From: Candidatus Thiodictyon intracellulare | GTDB taxonomy: Bacteria > Pseudomonadota > Gammaproteobacteria > Chromatiales > Chromatiaceae | DNA: 5,203 nt | Direction: 5' to 3' | NCBI GenBank assembly: GCA_016292295.1 | Contig: JADNEJ010000225.1 | Location: 1-5,203 of the forward strand | Translations under genes and position numbers: made by a program | Notes under the pieces: generated by a model | Told to the model about the DNA's origin: nothing | Seen by the model: the letters and a program-made list of their open reading frames with translations, nothing else | Databases searched by the model: none | In this document: positions 5,088 to 5,203 of the stretch, in pieces | Layout of the letters: every line of letters starts with the position of its first letter | Numbering within the stretch: the first letter of the stretch is position 1

Positions 5088-5125
5088 CGTAAGAGCCTCG
5101 TTTTTGGTGATCCGGAGGCTCTACG
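5088..5125 (+). promoter_or_regulatory. Stem-loop covering the ribosome binding site of the next gene
   Basis: CGTAAGAGCCTC (5088-5099) pairs with GAGGCTCTACG (5115-5125) as an 11-bp stem with one bulged A. The loop is 15 bases and includes TTTTT. The stem starts directly after the AI-2E stop and ends directly before the ATG at 5126, and its 3' arm contains the GGAGG (5114-5118) ribosome binding site. It could terminate AI-2E transcription poorly, or keep readthrough mRNA from being translated into the next gene, as known for some transposase genes. Confidence 0.5.
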
Positions 5126-5203
5126 ATGTCACTGTCACTCCCCGCCGTTGCCGATCTGGCACAGACGGCCGCGGCCTTTACCTACTGGCGCAGCACCACG
5201 CCC
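5126..5203 (+). CDS. N-terminal start of an unidentified protein (3' partial)
   Basis: ATG at 5126-5128 opens a 26-codon frame to the window edge, beginning MSLSLPAVADLAQTAAAFTY and continuing WRSTTP. A strong GGAGG lies at 5114-5118 with 7-base spacing to the ATG, which makes this a credible start. I do not recognise the family. The RBS-masking hairpin directly upstream is reminiscent of a transposase gene, but the visible residues are too few to support that. Confidence 0.5.
   Translation, partial: MSLSLPAVADLAQTAAAFTYWRSTTP

Overview
The window is a GC-rich stretch of bacterial chromosome. Its CCA-adding enzyme is of the E. coli (gammaproteobacterial, HD-domain) type. The company of DUF2939, DUF4126 and AI-2E family membrane proteins with IS66 debris would fit a gammaproteobacterium such as a purple sulfur bacterium; that taxonomic guess is inference only.

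Layout. Positions 3-98 are the C-terminal end of an unrecognised plus-strand gene, which converges on a minus-strand DUF2939 gene (276-758). A GC-rich hairpin lies between them. After a divergent intergenic region with a perfect TATAAT box, three plus-strand genes are packed as an apparent operon: a DUF4126 membrane protein (949-1662), the tRNA CCA-adding enzyme cca (1669-2955), and a class D (OXA-type) beta-lactamase relic whose ATG overlaps the cca stop (2952-3596).

The most interesting part is 3236-3941. The OXA gene is split by two nested, non-coding, MITE-like elements. A 155-bp foldback element with CTGAAGTTTCC ends duplicated 7 bp of target (CTACGAT). A 124-bp element with GGCCTTGATCA ends then inserted into its left tip and duplicated 8 bp (ATCTGAAG). 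Both insertions are multiples of three with their duplications and carry no stop in the OXA frame, so the frame runs through 294 bp of foreign DNA and re-enters OXA sequence up to the SxV motif, where it stops. A second copy of the 124-bp element (about 85% identical, inverted, 3614-3737) lacks a target duplication and joins the OXA remnant to a 68-residue piece of an IS66-type transposase on the minus strand. This looks like a rearrangement junction.

Downstream is an AI-2E/PerM-type membrane protein (4017-5087). Its natural N-terminus appears to begin at 3984 and is cut by an in-frame amber codon at 4011. The window ends with the first 26 codons of an unrecognised gene (5126 onward). A hairpin that buries this gene's ribosome binding site lies between the two.

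How the genes work together: only cca has a clear housekeeping job (tRNA 3'-end maturation and repair). The membrane proteins are of unknown or loosely known function. The beta-lactamase is dead as an enzyme because it lacks the second half of its catalytic domain.
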